Below are positions 8,049-17,142 of a stretch of 64,000 nucleotides of DNA, in pieces. The notes under the pieces are model-generated. The model saw only the letters and a list, made by a program, of their open reading frames with translations, did not search any database and was not told where the DNA came from. The first letter of the stretch is position 1, and the number at the start of each line of letters is the position of its first letter. The position numbers and the translations under genes were made by a program. The DNA comes from JBBRSD01 sp038245725 (GTDB lineage: Bacteria; Actinomycetota; Coriobacteriia; Anaerosomatales; JAAXUF01), in assembly GCA_038245725.1 (NCBI GenBank), contig JBBRSD010000003.1:62001-126000 (forward strand). The letters are read 5' to 3'.

Positions 8049-8615
8049 ATGACTCGAATGATCGTCGGGCTCGGCAATCCGGGCCCGGAGTACGAGCGAA
8101 CCCGGCACAATGCCGGGTTCCTCACTATCGACCTCATTGCCGAGAACCTGCGAGCGGCGTATTGGAAGGACACCTGCGGTGCGAAGGTCGCGGTCGTGCG
8201 CTTCGCGGGCGCCGATCTCGTCCTCGCAAAGCCACAGACGTTCATGAACGTCTCAGGCGGTTCGGTCAAACGCCTCGCCGAGGAGTTCGGCGTCGAGATT
8301 GGCGACATGATCGTCATCCACGATGACCTCGACTTGGCTGCCGGCAACGTGCGAGTGAAACGTGACGGTGGCCATGGTGGTCACAACGGTCTGCGTTCGT
8401 TGCACGAGAAGCTCGGCACCGACGCGTACCTGCGGGTGCGCGTCGGTATCGGTCGACCGCCGGGCCGAATGGACGCGGCCGACTACGTGCTCCAGCCTCT
8501 CAAAGGCGCGACGCTCGAGGAGTTCGAGGCATCGCTCCCCACAGCCGCGCAGGCCGCACTCAGCATCCTTGAAGAGGGCATCGACCTCGCGATGCGGGAG
8601 TACAACGCGGGCTAA
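8049..8615 (+). CDS. pth: Peptidyl-tRNA hydrolase
   Basis: Pth frees tRNA from peptidyl-tRNAs dropped by ribosomes. The 188-residue protein has the family motifs GLGNPGPEYERTRHNAGF (catalytic His in RHN), KPQTFMNVSG and IHDDLDL. Full length. It ends the housekeeping run. Its stop codon overlaps by 4 bp the stop of the convergent M23 peptidase gene. Confidence 0.96.
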   Translation: MTRMIVGLGNPGPEYERTRHNAGFLTIDLIAENLRAAYWKDTCGAKVAVVRFAGADLVLAKPQTFMNVSGGSVKRLAEEFGVEIGDMIVIHDDLDLAAGNVRVKRDGGHGGHNGLRSLHEKLGTDAYLRVRVGIGRPPGRMDAADYVLQPLKGATLEEFEASLPTAAQAALSILEEGIDLAMREYNAG

Positions 8616-9832
8616 CCCACGTACCTCCGGGGGTTGACCGGAACGCCGTTGACGCGAATCTCGAAGTGCAGGTGCGGGCCGGTCGAGAGACCCGTGCTGC
8701 CCACTGTGCCGATTCGCTGGCCCCGGGCCACGTGTTGGCCGACGAATACCTTGATGCCGCCGGAGCGCTGATGCGCGTACACGCTCACGACGCCGTTGCC
8801 GTGGTCGATCATGACGACGTTGCCGTAGCCTCCGCGCGCTCCAGCCCAGATGACGGTGCCGCTGCCGGCCGCCACGATCGCGGCGCCGAGTATCGGCTGG
8901 CCGGGGTTGCGCACGATGTCGATTCCCGCGTGGAACTTGCGCACGTGCAAGATCGGATGGATTCGCCAGCCGAAGGGCGAGCCGATGTTGCGGAATCCGG
9001 GCACTGGCCACGACATCGTGCCGTGGAATCGTCCGGACCCTTTGCGCGCACTCAGCATCTTCTCGATGCGCGCGGACTCGGCCTCCTCGGCAGAGGCGAT
9101 CGCCAACAGGCGCTTGACGTTCCTCTTGCTCTGGGCGAGCAGCTGAGACTTCTGGTTCAGCACCGCGTGCTGGGCGTTCGTCTTTGCCTGGCGAGCGCTC
9201 TGGAGGTCCACCAGCTTACTCTCGGCTGCGAGCGCCTCATCGCGCTTGGCGGCCACGGTCTCGAGCGAGCGGTTGAGCTCTGCACGCGCCCGCTGCAACG
9301 AATCTCGGGTGTCTGCGAGACTTCCGGCGATGTCATTGCTGGACTGTATGGTGCGCGAGACGAACTCCGTGCGGGCGATGAGGTCTCCGACGTCTTGGGA
9401 TGTGAGCAGTAGGTTGAGGTAGAAGAAGACGCCCTGTTTGTAGCTCGCTTCAACACGGCCCGAGAAGTAGCGTTGCTCTTCAACGTACTTCGCCTGCGTC
9501 GTGCTGATCTGCGTCTGCTTGGTTTGGATCTTCGCGTGCAAGGTGGCGACGTCGGCTTTGAGCCGGTCGGAGCGAACGGTCGCGGATGAAATCTGCGGAT
9601 CGAGTGCGTTCGCCTCGGCCTGCAGGTTGTTGACCACCGAGTCGAGACGCGCGGTCTCTCGTTGGAGCTGCGTGGCGAGCTTCTTCTGCTCCGCCGCTTT
9701 CTGGCGAGCGCCGCTGGCCGCTTGCCGGTGCTTCGAGGCGTCGGCAGCGGTCACGCCCAAGGCTGGCGCAACGCACGAAAAGGCCAGCGTCAAGCACAGG
9801 AGGGTGGCGAGATATGCGCGGCTACGATGCAT
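8612..9832 (-). CDS. Secreted coiled-coil M23 family endopeptidase (EnvC/NlpD-like)
   Basis: A 406-residue exported protein. A signal peptide (about 1-28, ATLLCLTLAFSCVAPALG) is followed by a long coiled coil (about 30-255) and a C-terminal LytM/M23 domain (about 285-406). Zinc ligands are seen in HAGIDI and GPHLHFEI. Such proteins cleave peptide cross-links in peptidoglycan at division or activate other hydrolases. The start at 9832 follows GGAGG and a proper signal peptide; the longer frame to 9892 adds a non-signal tail. The downstream end is convergent with pth. Confidence 0.9.
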   Translation of the reverse strand: MHRSRAYLATLLCLTLAFSCVAPALGVTAADASKHRQAASGARQKAAEQKKLATQLQRETARLDSVVNNLQAEANALDPQISSATVRSDRLKADVATLHAKIQTKQTQISTTQAKYVEEQRYFSGRVEASYKQGVFFYLNLLLTSQDVGDLIARTEFVSRTIQSSNDIAGSLADTRDSLQRARAELNRSLETVAAKRDEALAAESKLVDLQSARQAKTNAQHAVLNQKSQLLAQSKRNVKRLLAIASAEEAESARIEKMLSARKGSGRFHGTMSWPVPGFRNIGSPFGWRIHPILHVRKFHAGIDIVRNPGQPILGAAIVAAGSGTVIWAGARGGYGNVVMIDHGNGVVSVYAHQRSGGIKVFVGQHVARGQRIGTVGSTGLSTGPHLHFEIRVNGVPVNPRRYVG

Positions 9833-10010
9833 GTCTTCAGTTCCTCCGGAGGGCTGCTGCGTCGTGTAGTGGGTGGCCGCCGGAAGGCGCACTTCATCGG
9901 AAGGAATGATACTACTCGCGCCAGTAGCGCGGCAAACAGAGCAGCATTTGCATTGGCGTTTGTCACCCCTGTTTCGACCGTTCGGGGTGTCCTCCGAGAG
10001 CGAGCACCGC

Positions 10011-10019
10011 TGTTATACT
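10011..10019 (+). promoter_or_regulatory. Extended -10 promoter of the flavoprotein operon
   Basis: TGT followed by TATACT (10014-10019) forms an extended -10 element about 60 bp upstream of the FAD/NAD subunit start. No clear -35 is present, which is tolerated by extended -10 promoters. Confidence 0.5.
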
Positions 10020-10079
10020 GTTCCGACGCCGCGCCGAGTTTGCGGCCGTGCTTACGTTTCCCCGTCGCGACGGAGCCCG

Positions 10080-10919
10080 ATGTTCCGCATCATTCACAAG
10101 CGTCAGCTCTCCGATGCCGTTTTCGAGATGGGCGTCGAAGCGCCGAAGATAGCCGCCAAAGCGCGCGCTGGCCAGTTCCTCATGGTGCGTATCGACGAGC
10201 GCGGCGAACGCATCCCTCTCACCTTCAGCGACTGGTCTGCCGAGGAAGGCTGGGTTCGCTTCATCTTCATGCGCGTGGGCAAGACGACTCACAGTCTCTC
10301 GCACCTCGAGGTGGGCGACTCGCTGCTCGACGTCGTGGGTCCACTTGGCGTGCCCACGCACGTCGATAGCCTGGGCCGCGTCGCGGTCGTTGGCGGTGGC
10401 GTGGGAGTGGCGGTCGCTTACCCGGTCGCCCGCGCGATGGCCGAGGCGGGCGCGAAGGTGAGCGTCATCATCGGCGCGCGCAACAACGATCTGCTTATCC
10501 TGGAAGACGAACTCCGCGCGCTGCCGCTCGAGCGCCTCATCATCGTCACCGATGACGGTTCGGCGGGCATCAAAGGGCTCGTCACGCACCCGCTCAAAGA
10601 GATGTGCGAGGCTGGTGAGCTCGATGCAGCGTTCGCTGTGGGTCCCGCGATCATGATGAAGTTCTGCGCCGCCACGACCCGGGAATTCGAGGTGCCGACC
10701 ACCGTCTCTCTCAATCCGATCATGGTCGACGGCACCGGGATGTGCGGTGCATGCCGCGTATCCGTGGGGGGCGAGACGAAGTTCGGTTGCGTGGACGGCC
10801 CCGACTTCGATGGCCACGCGGTCGATTTCGAGGAGCTCATGAGTCGCCAGCGCGTCTACTCCGACCTCGAGCGCGAGGCTGACGCCGAGTACGCTCAGGG
10901 GTGCCAATGCCACCTCTAG
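10080..10919 (+). CDS. Sulfide/dihydroorotate dehydrogenase-like FAD/NAD-binding protein (NfnA/SudB type)
   Basis: A 279-residue ferredoxin-NADP reductase family protein. It has the FAD part with RIPLTFSDW, the NAD(P) Rossmann segment VAVVGGGVGVAVAYPVARAM, and a C-terminal 2Fe-2S-type cysteine group MCGACRVSVGGETKFGC. This is the small subunit of NfnAB or SudAB-type enzymes, which move electrons between ferredoxin, NAD(P)H and, in some species, sulfide or polysulfide. The ATG at 10080 starts the conserved MFRIIHKRQL. The earlier frame from 9873 has no support. The next gene overlaps by 13 bp. Confidence 0.9.
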   Translation: MFRIIHKRQLSDAVFEMGVEAPKIAAKARAGQFLMVRIDERGERIPLTFSDWSAEEGWVRFIFMRVGKTTHSLSHLEVGDSLLDVVGPLGVPTHVDSLGRVAVVGGGVGVAVAYPVARAMAEAGAKVSVIIGARNNDLLILEDELRALPLERLIIVTDDGSAGIKGLVTHPLKEMCEAGELDAAFAVGPAIMMKFCAATTREFEVPTTVSLNPIMVDGTGMCGACRVSVGGETKFGCVDGPDFDGHAVDFEELMSRQRVYSDLEREADAEYAQGCQCHL

Positions 10920-12364
10920 ACGACACCGCGCGGTCCGGCTCCGCCCCCGCCGAGAGGCCACGCCACAAGCCCACGCGCGGTCCGCGCATGCCCATGCCCG
11001 AGCGCGATGCGAAGGAGCGAGCCTCCATCTTCGACGAGGTGGGGTACGGCTACTCATCGGAGATGGCACTCGAAGAGGCGATGCGCTGCCTGCAGTGCAA
11101 GAACCCCACGTGCCAGACGGGCTGTCCGGTCAACATCGACATCAGGGGCTTCATCGGCGCCATCATCGAAGGCGACCACCCGAGAGGCGTCGCGGTCATC
11201 AAAGATCGAAACGCGCTTCCGGCGGTGTGTGGCCGCGTCTGCCCACAGGAGTCGCAGTGCGAGTCCGCGTGCGTGCTCGCGAAGACTGGCAGCCCCATCG
11301 CGATCGGCCGCCTCGAGCGCTTCCTCGGCGATTCCGACCTTGCGTGCGAGCTCGAGCGCCGATGCGTTCCCGCAAAGGCGCCCGCCAGCGGCTTTCGCTG
11401 CGCGATCGTGGGCAGCGGCCCTGCGGGCCTCGCGTGTGCGGGCGAGCTCGCGCAGCTCGGGCATGCGGCGACGATCTTCGAGTCGCTTCACGCACCGGGC
11501 GGCGTGCTCTCCTACGGCATCCCCGAGTTCCGCCTGCCCAAAGACATCCTCTCAGCTGAGATCGAGACCCTCTCGGCGCTGGGCGTCGAGATCGTGACCG
11601 ACACAGTGGTCGGCCAGCTCGTCACTATCCCTGAGCTCCTCTCCGAGGAGGGCTTCGACGCAGTATTCATCGGCAGTGGAGCCGGGCTACCGGTCTTCCT
11701 GGGCGTGCCGGGGGAGAACCTCAACGGCGTGTACTCGGCCAACGAGTTCCTCACGAGGGTCAACCTCATGCGCGCCTACGAGTTCCCGAAGGCGGACACG
11801 CCGGTGTGGCGCGGGCGCAAGGTCGCTGTGGTGGGAGGCGGCAACGTCGCGATGGACTCGGCGCGCACGGCGCTCAGGCTGGGTGCCGAGGAGGTATTCC
11901 TCATCTACCGTCGCACCGAAGAGGAGATGCCTGCACGCAAGGAAGAGGTCCACCACGCTCGCGACGAGGGCGTCGAGTTCAAGATGCTCTGTTCGCCGGT
12001 TGAAATCGTGGGACGAGACGGGTTTGTGACCGGCGTCGTGGCTTCGCGGATGGAGCTCACCGACCCCGATGAGAGCGGCCGTCGCGCACCCGTGTGCGTG
12101 ATGGACAGCGAGTTCACCATCGACTGCGACACGGTCATCTCGGCGGTCGGGACGAGGGCCAACGCCTTGATGGCCAACGGGGCGCCCGATCTGGAGCTCA
12201 CCAATCGCGGCTACGTCGTGGCCGATGAGCTGGGCTCGACGAGCATGTCGGGCGTGTTCGCTGGCGGAGATATCGTGACCGGAGCGGCGACGGTGATCCT
12301 GGCTATGGGCGCGGGCAAGACGGCTGCCCAAGCGATGGATCGCTGGCTGCGCGAAAGTCGCTAA
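10907..12364 (+). CDS. Glutamate synthase small-chain-like NADPH oxidoreductase (GltD/NfnB/SudA type)
   Basis: A 485-residue flavoprotein. The N-terminal domain carries two Fe-S cysteine sets, CLQCKNPTCQTGCP and CGRVCPQESQCESAC. Two Rossmann folds follow: CAIVGSGPAGLACAGELA for FAD and VAVVGGGNVAMDSARTAL for NAD(P). It pairs with the preceding gene as the large subunit of an NfnAB/SudAB-type complex; a GltA large subunit of glutamate synthase is not seen nearby, so glutamate synthase itself is unlikely. The ATG at 10907 has AGGGG 5 nt upstream; the GTG at 10901 is an alternative. Confidence 0.9.
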   Translation: MPPLDDTARSGSAPAERPRHKPTRGPRMPMPERDAKERASIFDEVGYGYSSEMALEEAMRCLQCKNPTCQTGCPVNIDIRGFIGAIIEGDHPRGVAVIKDRNALPAVCGRVCPQESQCESACVLAKTGSPIAIGRLERFLGDSDLACELERRCVPAKAPASGFRCAIVGSGPAGLACAGELAQLGHAATIFESLHAPGGVLSYGIPEFRLPKDILSAEIETLSALGVEIVTDTVVGQLVTIPELLSEEGFDAVFIGSGAGLPVFLGVPGENLNGVYSANEFLTRVNLMRAYEFPKADTPVWRGRKVAVVGGGNVAMDSARTALRLGAEEVFLIYRRTEEEMPARKEEVHHARDEGVEFKMLCSPVEIVGRDGFVTGVVASRMELTDPDESGRRAPVCVMDSEFTIDCDTVISAVGTRANALMANGAPDLELTNRGYVVADELGSTSMSGVFAGGDIVTGAATVILAMGAGKTAAQAMDRWLRESR

Positions 12365-12499
12365 CGCGGAGGGCCGGCCTGCCGGTAGCGCGACCTGCGT
12401 CTGCCGCTGGGGTACAATCGTGCTACGGGACGAGCGGCAGTCAATGCCGTCTGTCTGGTAGCGTTGCCGGAACATTCGGCAGATAAGGGAGATCGAGCG

Positions 12500-13249
12500 G
12501 TGGCAGACGATCCTATTCATGTGCTGGTCATCGACGACGACGAGGCTGTCGTCGAGATGGTCCGGATGGGCCTCGAGGCTGATGGGATGCGCGTCTTTGG
12601 CGCCGGGGACGGCGGGGAGGGCGCGGACGTCCTCGCTCGGGAGCGCATCGATGTGGTGCTGCTCGACATCATGATGCCGCGAGTGGATGGCTGGATGACC
12701 CTCATGGACATCCGGAACAATCCCGCGACCCAGGACATGCCCGTCATCATGCTCACCGCCAAAACGCAGGACCTGGCGAAGATCCTCGCCTTCAAGCAGG
12801 GTGTCCAGCAGTACGTCACCAAGCCCTTCAACCTCATGGAACTCTCGGCACGCGTGGGGAGCCTCACCCTGAGTCGGCGCTACACGGCAAGCGACGCGGG
12901 AATCGCCGGAGAGGCTGATTTTCGCAAGCTCGCTGTCCGCAAGGGCGGGCGGACGGTGCTGCTCACGCTCGATGACATCGTGTTCCTCTCGGCGCGGAAC
13001 AAGTCGACCTACGCTCACACGTACGAGAATCAGTACCTCGTCGATCTGACGCTCGGCGAACTCGAGGAACGGATGGCTCGGGAGTCGTTCGCGCGCGTGC
13101 ACAGGAGTTACCTGATCAACCTCAACAAGGTCAAGGAGATTCTCCGAGTGGATGGCTGCTACGTCGTCGTCGCGTCGGATCGCGACGAAACGCATGTCCC
13201 GGTCGCGCGGCGCCAGGTGCGGACCTTCCGCGAAGCGGTGGGCATCTGA
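12500..13249 (+). CDS. Response regulator with LytTR DNA-binding domain
   Basis: A 249-residue regulator. The receiver domain (about 1-120) has the acidic pair IDDDE, the phosphorylated Asp in VVLLDIMMPRVDG and the conserved Lys in VTKPFN. The LytTR domain (about 150-249) has the typical FARVHRSYLINLNKVKEI. No sensor kinase gene is adjacent. The stop overlaps the ATG of the following surface-protein gene by 1 bp, so it probably belongs to that operon. The GTG at 12500 starts exactly at the receiver domain. A TACAAT hexamer at 12413-12418 may be part of its promoter. Confidence 0.92.
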   Translation: MADDPIHVLVIDDDEAVVEMVRMGLEADGMRVFGAGDGGEGADVLARERIDVVLLDIMMPRVDGWMTLMDIRNNPATQDMPVIMLTAKTQDLAKILAFKQGVQQYVTKPFNLMELSARVGSLTLSRRYTASDAGIAGEADFRKLAVRKGGRTVLLTLDDIVFLSARNKSTYAHTYENQYLVDLTLGELEERMARESFARVHRSYLINLNKVKEILRVDGCYVVVASDRDETHVPVARRQVRTFREAVGI

Positions 13250-14340
13250 TGCCGAGAAGAATCGTACGTCCCGCACGGCTCATCTTCGTCGGTGCCCTGA
13301 TCGCCAGCGCACTGCTTGCGGCGCCGGGCACCGCACTGGCGACAAAGACGCTGGGGCTCTCGGCGGGAATCTTCAAGTACGGCGTGTCGGCCGGTGGAAT
13401 GCGGTCAGGCTCGGTCGTTGTGATGAACTCCGGCACCGAGCCGCTGAAGGTACTCGTCTACGCTTCGGATCAGACCATCGATTCCAAGGGCAACGTTTCG
13501 TATAACACGCCCACACGAGCCGATCTCTCATCGCTGGCAAGCCCCGCGACCTGGACGCGAATCACGATGCCGGCGAACAGCAGGTCGTTCGGCAACATCC
13601 CGTACCTCGAACTCAAGCCCGGAAAGCGCGTCCCGGTGCAGTTCACCGTCGAAGTGCCGTCCAACGTCACACCCGGCGATCACAACGTGCTGCTCTTCTT
13701 CGAGTCCTTCGACCTGCCTGTCGCGGGCACCACATCGATCACTCAGATCTCGGGCCGTATCGGCGCGCGTGTGACGCTCAGGGTCAAGGGCACGTTCGTC
13801 AAGAAGCTCGAGGTGCGGCCGTTCAACGTCCCCTCGTTCCTGATTGGCGGCTCGGTGCCGTACCAGTTCGTCGCGCGCAATGTCGGCAACGTCGACCAGC
13901 GAGTCGGTGCCCGGATCCTGCTGCTCGACCGCAACGACAACGAAATTCAGCGGCAGACTGCAATCAACGGCGTAACCGTTTTCGCAGGAACGAATCGCGA
14001 GGCTACGGGCACACTCATCGCGCAAAGCATGCCGATCGGGCCTTTCAAGGTGCGGCTCGATGTGACCGAGGTTGATGACAATGGGCACGCGGTCAACGCG
14101 GGCGCCAATACCGTCACCGAGGTCAGGAACGTCTGGCTCGTGCCGTTGTGGCTCGTCGTGCTTGCCGCGGCGATCGTTGCCCTGGTCGTCGTCCGAATCA
14201 TCTGGTCGATCGCCGCTCGGACGACGAGGCGCACCGACTCACGTCGCGCCCAGAGAGCTGCGAGGCCCAGCGCCGAGAATGACTCGGTCGCTGAGGATAG
14301 CCCGAGCGACTCCTCATTCCACGATCCCGACAAGGATTAG
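13249..14340 (+). CDS. Exported surface protein, DUF916/WxL-interacting type, C-terminally anchored
   Basis: A 363-residue protein with a signal peptide (about 1-31, ending GTALA) and a beta-rich ectodomain of two Ig-like parts. It has a single transmembrane helix near 295-320 (LVPLWLVVLAAAIVALVVVRII) and a charged cytoplasmic tail. The plan resembles DUF916-type proteins that help display other surface proteins, but the match is by architecture only. It overlaps the LytTR regulator by 1 bp. The convergent neighbour is a small secreted beta-protein that could be its partner. Confidence 0.65.
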   Translation: MPRRIVRPARLIFVGALIASALLAAPGTALATKTLGLSAGIFKYGVSAGGMRSGSVVVMNSGTEPLKVLVYASDQTIDSKGNVSYNTPTRADLSSLASPATWTRITMPANSRSFGNIPYLELKPGKRVPVQFTVEVPSNVTPGDHNVLLFFESFDLPVAGTTSITQISGRIGARVTLRVKGTFVKKLEVRPFNVPSFLIGGSVPYQFVARNVGNVDQRVGARILLLDRNDNEIQRQTAINGVTVFAGTNREATGTLIAQSMPIGPFKVRLDVTEVDDNGHAVNAGANTVTEVRNVWLVPLWLVVLAAAIVALVVVRIIWSIAARTTRRTDSRRAQRAARPSAENDSVAEDSPSDSSFHDPDKD

Positions 14341-14490
14341 CGGATCGGTCGGGGAAGGCCCACGGTCGCTGGGCGCGGGTTGCGCACGCGGCGCAGCATC
14401 GGGATCTGCCCCCCCGCAGCTTCCGGTCCAGCAGTGGACGGTCCGCTGCTGCATGCAGTGAAGAGTGAGTAACGGCGATCAAGATATGAA

Positions 14491-14521
14491 GAAGCCCCCG
14501 GGGTCTCGCCCCGGGGGCTTC
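14491..14521. terminator. Strong bidirectional hairpin between convergent genes
   Basis: A perfect 13-bp stem (14491-14503 with 14509-14521) with a 5-nt loop lies between the plus-strand surface-protein gene and the minus-strand secreted-protein gene. On the minus strand it is followed by TTCATATCTT, so it serves that gene best. Confidence 0.75.
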
Positions 14522-14547
14522 TCGCTGTGTTCAGTGCGTGAGCCTGA

Positions 14548-15015
14548 TTACGGCTGGGTCACCGTGTACTGGACGAAGGCGTTGTAGACGCCGGGGTCGG
14601 TGGTGAACGGAGGAGTGATCGAGTAGTTGTCGGTGAAGGGGGTGTTGAGGCCCTTCAGGTTGACTCCGGGGCCGCTGTTCGGGAGCGAAGTCACGAGGCC
14701 GAGCGCAGCCGACGCGCCGGTGACGGTCTTGGTCAGCGAGAAGCCGCGGTTAGAAGAGACCGAGAGGGTGACGGTCTTGCCACCGACGGTGACGCCCGGG
14801 TCAACAGCACCGAAGTTGACGGTCTGGGTCGCGTCAGGAGCAACGATGGTGAGGTTGATGAGCGGGTTGACCGTTGCGGTGACGGTGACCGAGCCGCTGG
14901 CCGTGCTGAACGGCGAGCCGGTACCAGTGTAGGTCTGGCTTACCGCGGAAGCGTAGGCGGCGGCGCTGAGGAACAGGGCGACGGCGAGTACAGCCAAAAG
15001 CAGTGACTTCTTCAA
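14548..15015 (-). CDS. Small secreted beta-sandwich protein, function unknown
   Basis: A 155-residue protein with a signal peptide (about 1-24, LLAVLAVALFLSAAAYASA). A mature part of about 130 residues is rich in Thr, Val, Ser and Gly, typical of extracellular beta-sandwich or pilin-like proteins. There is no cysteine. The start is TTG at 15015, preceded by GGAGG at 15023-15027. A CRP-like palindrome lies about 100 bp upstream. I do not recognise a family; the neighbouring DUF916-like gene suggests a cell-surface role. Confidence 0.75.
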   Translation of the reverse strand: MKKSLLLAVLAVALFLSAAAYASAVSQTYTGTGSPFSTASGSVTVTATVNPLINLTIVAPDATQTVNFGAVDPGVTVGGKTVTLSVSSNRGFSLTKTVTGASAALGLVTSLPNSGPGVNLKGLNTPFTDNYSITPPFTTDPGVYNAFVQYTVTQP

Positions 15016-15108
15016 TTCGATCCCTCCAAGAATCCGTTTGATGTTGTTTGCCGCAGAGGCTCGGGTTGGTTCGGGGCCGTTCCCCTGTGCAATCTCTTAT
15101 TCGGCATC

Positions 15109-15124
15109 CGTGACCGAGGTCATG
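15109..15124 (-). promoter_or_regulatory. CRP/FNR-like palindrome upstream of a secreted-protein gene
   Basis: CGTGA, six bases, TCATG: a near-perfect CRP-type site centred about 101 bp upstream of the TTG start at 15015. Two more sites of the same form occur upstream of exported-protein genes at 50162 and 52308. Confidence 0.5.
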
Positions 15125-15273
15125 AAGATTTCGCGACGAGAGGTCGAAATCGCGGTGCGAACGTTCGAATCGGCGAGAGACGGCACAGGAAAGATGCCGT
15201 GGGGCCGGGTTTGAAATCCTGCGATGCGCGCTCGCCATAGGGTCGGGACGATCCCACGGCATGCGAGCAAGTC

Positions 15274-16638
15274 CTAGTTGCGGAGGCTTTGCAGTGGAGC
15301 CGGAAAACGGCCGCCGCGCCGAGCGAAGATGGTGCCTGCCCACTGGTTCACAGCCATCACGGGCGCTTCGCCGAGAAGCCCTCCGAACGAGACCCGGTCA
15401 CCCACGTTCTTGCCGACCGCTGGGATGAGCCGGACTGCAGTCGTCTTCGAGTTGATGATGCCGATCGCGCATTCGTCGGCAATGATGCCGGCAATCGTCT
15501 CGACGGTCGTGTCGCCGGGAATCGCGACCATGTCGAGGCCGACGGAGCAGACGGCCGTCATCGCCTCGAGCTTCTCGATGGTGAGGGCGCCGGACTCGAC
15601 GGCGCGGATCATGCCCTGGTCCTCGCTGACCGGGATGAAGGCGCCGGACAGGCCGCCGATGGAGCTCGTGCCCATCGCGCCGCCCTTCTTGACCGCGTCG
15701 TTGAGCAGCGCGAGCGCCGCGGTGGTGCCGGGGCCGCCACAGCGGCCGACGCCCATCGCCTCGATGATCTCGGCGACCGAATCGCCTTCGGCCGGCGTGG
15801 GAGCGAGCGAGAGGTCGACGATTCCCATCGCCACGCCGAGACGCTTGGCGGCCTCACGTGCGACGAGCTCGCCCATCCGCGTGATCTTGAACGACGTCGC
15901 CTTGATCGCCTCGGCGATCGCGGTGAGGTCCGCGTCCTTCGGCAGCGCGTCGACGATTGCGCGCACCACTCCCGGGCCTGAGATGCCCACGTTCACCACG
16001 GCGTCGGGCTCACCCGAACCGTGCACGGCGCCGGCCATGAACGGGTTGTCCTCGACCATGTTCGCGAACACCACGAGCTTCGCGCACGCGATGCTGTCGC
16101 GATGGGCGGTGAGTTCCGCGCACGCCTTGACCGTCTCGGCGAGGGTGAGGACAGCATCCATGTTGATGCCGGCGCGCGTGCTCGCGAGGTTGACGCTCGC
16201 GCAGACGCGCTCGGTCGACGCGAGCGCCTTGGGGATCGACGCGATGAGACGGCGGTCGCCGTCGCCCATCCCCTTGTGCACGAGCGCCGAGAACCCGCCG
16301 ATGAAGTCGACGCCCACCTCGTGCGCGGCGCGGTCGAGCGCGATGGCGATGGGCGAGATGTCCTCGGCTGTCGTGGCCGCTGCGAGCTGCGCCACCGGTG
16401 TGACCGAGATGCGCTTGTTCACGATTGGGATGCCGTACTCGCGTTCGAGCTGCTCGACCACGGGCACAAGGTTCCTCGCCGAGGAGACCACGTGGTCGTA
16501 GACACGCTGAGCCATGACGTCGATGTCGGAGTCGACGCAGGAGGAAAGCGAGAGTCCCAGCGTGACCGTGCGGATATCGAGGTTTTGCTGGGTTACCATC
16601 GTCAGCGTCTCGACGACCTCTTCCGGCGTGATGTGCAC
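15274..16638 (-). CDS. PFL family protein, UPF0210 (DUF711)
   Basis: A 454-residue member of UPF0210/DUF711, related in fold to pyruvate formate-lyase-like barrels but without a known reaction. Conserved stretches seen: GLSLSSCVDSD, EYGIPIVNKRISVTP, GGFSALVHKG and GGLSGAFIPVSEDQGM. The GTG at 16638 follows GAGGAGGA and gives the family length; the longer frame to 16683 is not needed. It is paired with the ACT-domain UPF0237 gene directly upstream, the common arrangement, which suggests the ACT protein regulates or completes it. Confidence 0.93.
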   Translation of the reverse strand: MHITPEEVVETLTMVTQQNLDIRTVTLGLSLSSCVDSDIDVMAQRVYDHVVSSARNLVPVVEQLEREYGIPIVNKRISVTPVAQLAAATTAEDISPIAIALDRAAHEVGVDFIGGFSALVHKGMGDGDRRLIASIPKALASTERVCASVNLASTRAGINMDAVLTLAETVKACAELTAHRDSIACAKLVVFANMVEDNPFMAGAVHGSGEPDAVVNVGISGPGVVRAIVDALPKDADLTAIAEAIKATSFKITRMGELVAREAAKRLGVAMGIVDLSLAPTPAEGDSVAEIIEAMGVGRCGGPGTTAALALLNDAVKKGGAMGTSSIGGLSGAFIPVSEDQGMIRAVESGALTIEKLEAMTAVCSVGLDMVAIPGDTTVETIAGIIADECAIGIINSKTTAVRLIPAVGKNVGDRVSFGGLLGEAPVMAVNQWAGTIFARRGGRFPAPLQSLRN

Positions 16639-16713
16639 GAAACGTCCTCCTCGGCGGATGTGGAGTTCAACGCGGCGCGGCAAGCGACCGCATGCGGGCG
16701 GCGGACTGGCGGG

Positions 16714-16989
16714 CTAGATGCGGTGCATGTAGCGGAAGACGTCCTCGCGTTGAAGCGTGATCTGGAGGCCGATCTCCTCGCCGATCTCAACCAGATCGTG
16801 CTGAAGCTTGTCGAAAGGAGTCGCATCTTCGTCGACGGTCACGAGCATGGTCATCGAGAAGATGCCACCGATGATGGTCTGGCGGATGTCTTCGATGTTG
16901 GCGGATGACTCGGCGAGTACGCCAGAGATGCGCGCAACGATGCCGACACGGTCCTCGCCGAGAACCGACAGAATCGCGGGGGTTCGCAT
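16714..16989 (-). CDS. ACT domain-containing protein, UPF0237
   Basis: A 91-residue single ACT domain starting AILSVLGEDRVGIVARISGVLAE. ACT domains bind amino acids or similar small ligands. Members of UPF0237 occur next to UPF0210 genes, as here (76 bp spacing, same strand). The ligand is unknown. Confidence 0.93.
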   Translation of the reverse strand: MRTPAILSVLGEDRVGIVARISGVLAESSANIEDIRQTIIGGIFSMTMLVTVDEDATPFDKLQHDLVEIGEEIGLQITLQREDVFRYMHRI

Positions 16990-17060
16990 GGTGAGAATCC
17001 TTCCTCGCTCGTGATGCGCGCGCCCACTCCGGGCACGTCACCGCCCCGGACCTGCGGGCG

Positions 17061-17066
17061 TATACT
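17061..17066 (+). promoter_or_regulatory. Possible -10 element of the DUF951 gene
   Basis: TATACT at 17061-17066, followed 4 bp later by TATACC, in the divergent gap between the ACT gene and the DUF951 gene. No convincing -35 is present. Confidence 0.35.
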
Positions 17067-17142
17067 CCCTTATACCGCACGGAGCGCCGCAGATGGGCGT
17101 TTGCGCTGCAGCGACGTGCACTAATCGAGCGAAGGGCGAGGC

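Noticed and set aside
10907..12364. Flavoprotein as the small chain of glutamate synthase
   Set aside because: The adjacent partner is the FAD/NAD subunit of NfnAB/SudAB-type enzymes and no large GltB-type gene is nearby.
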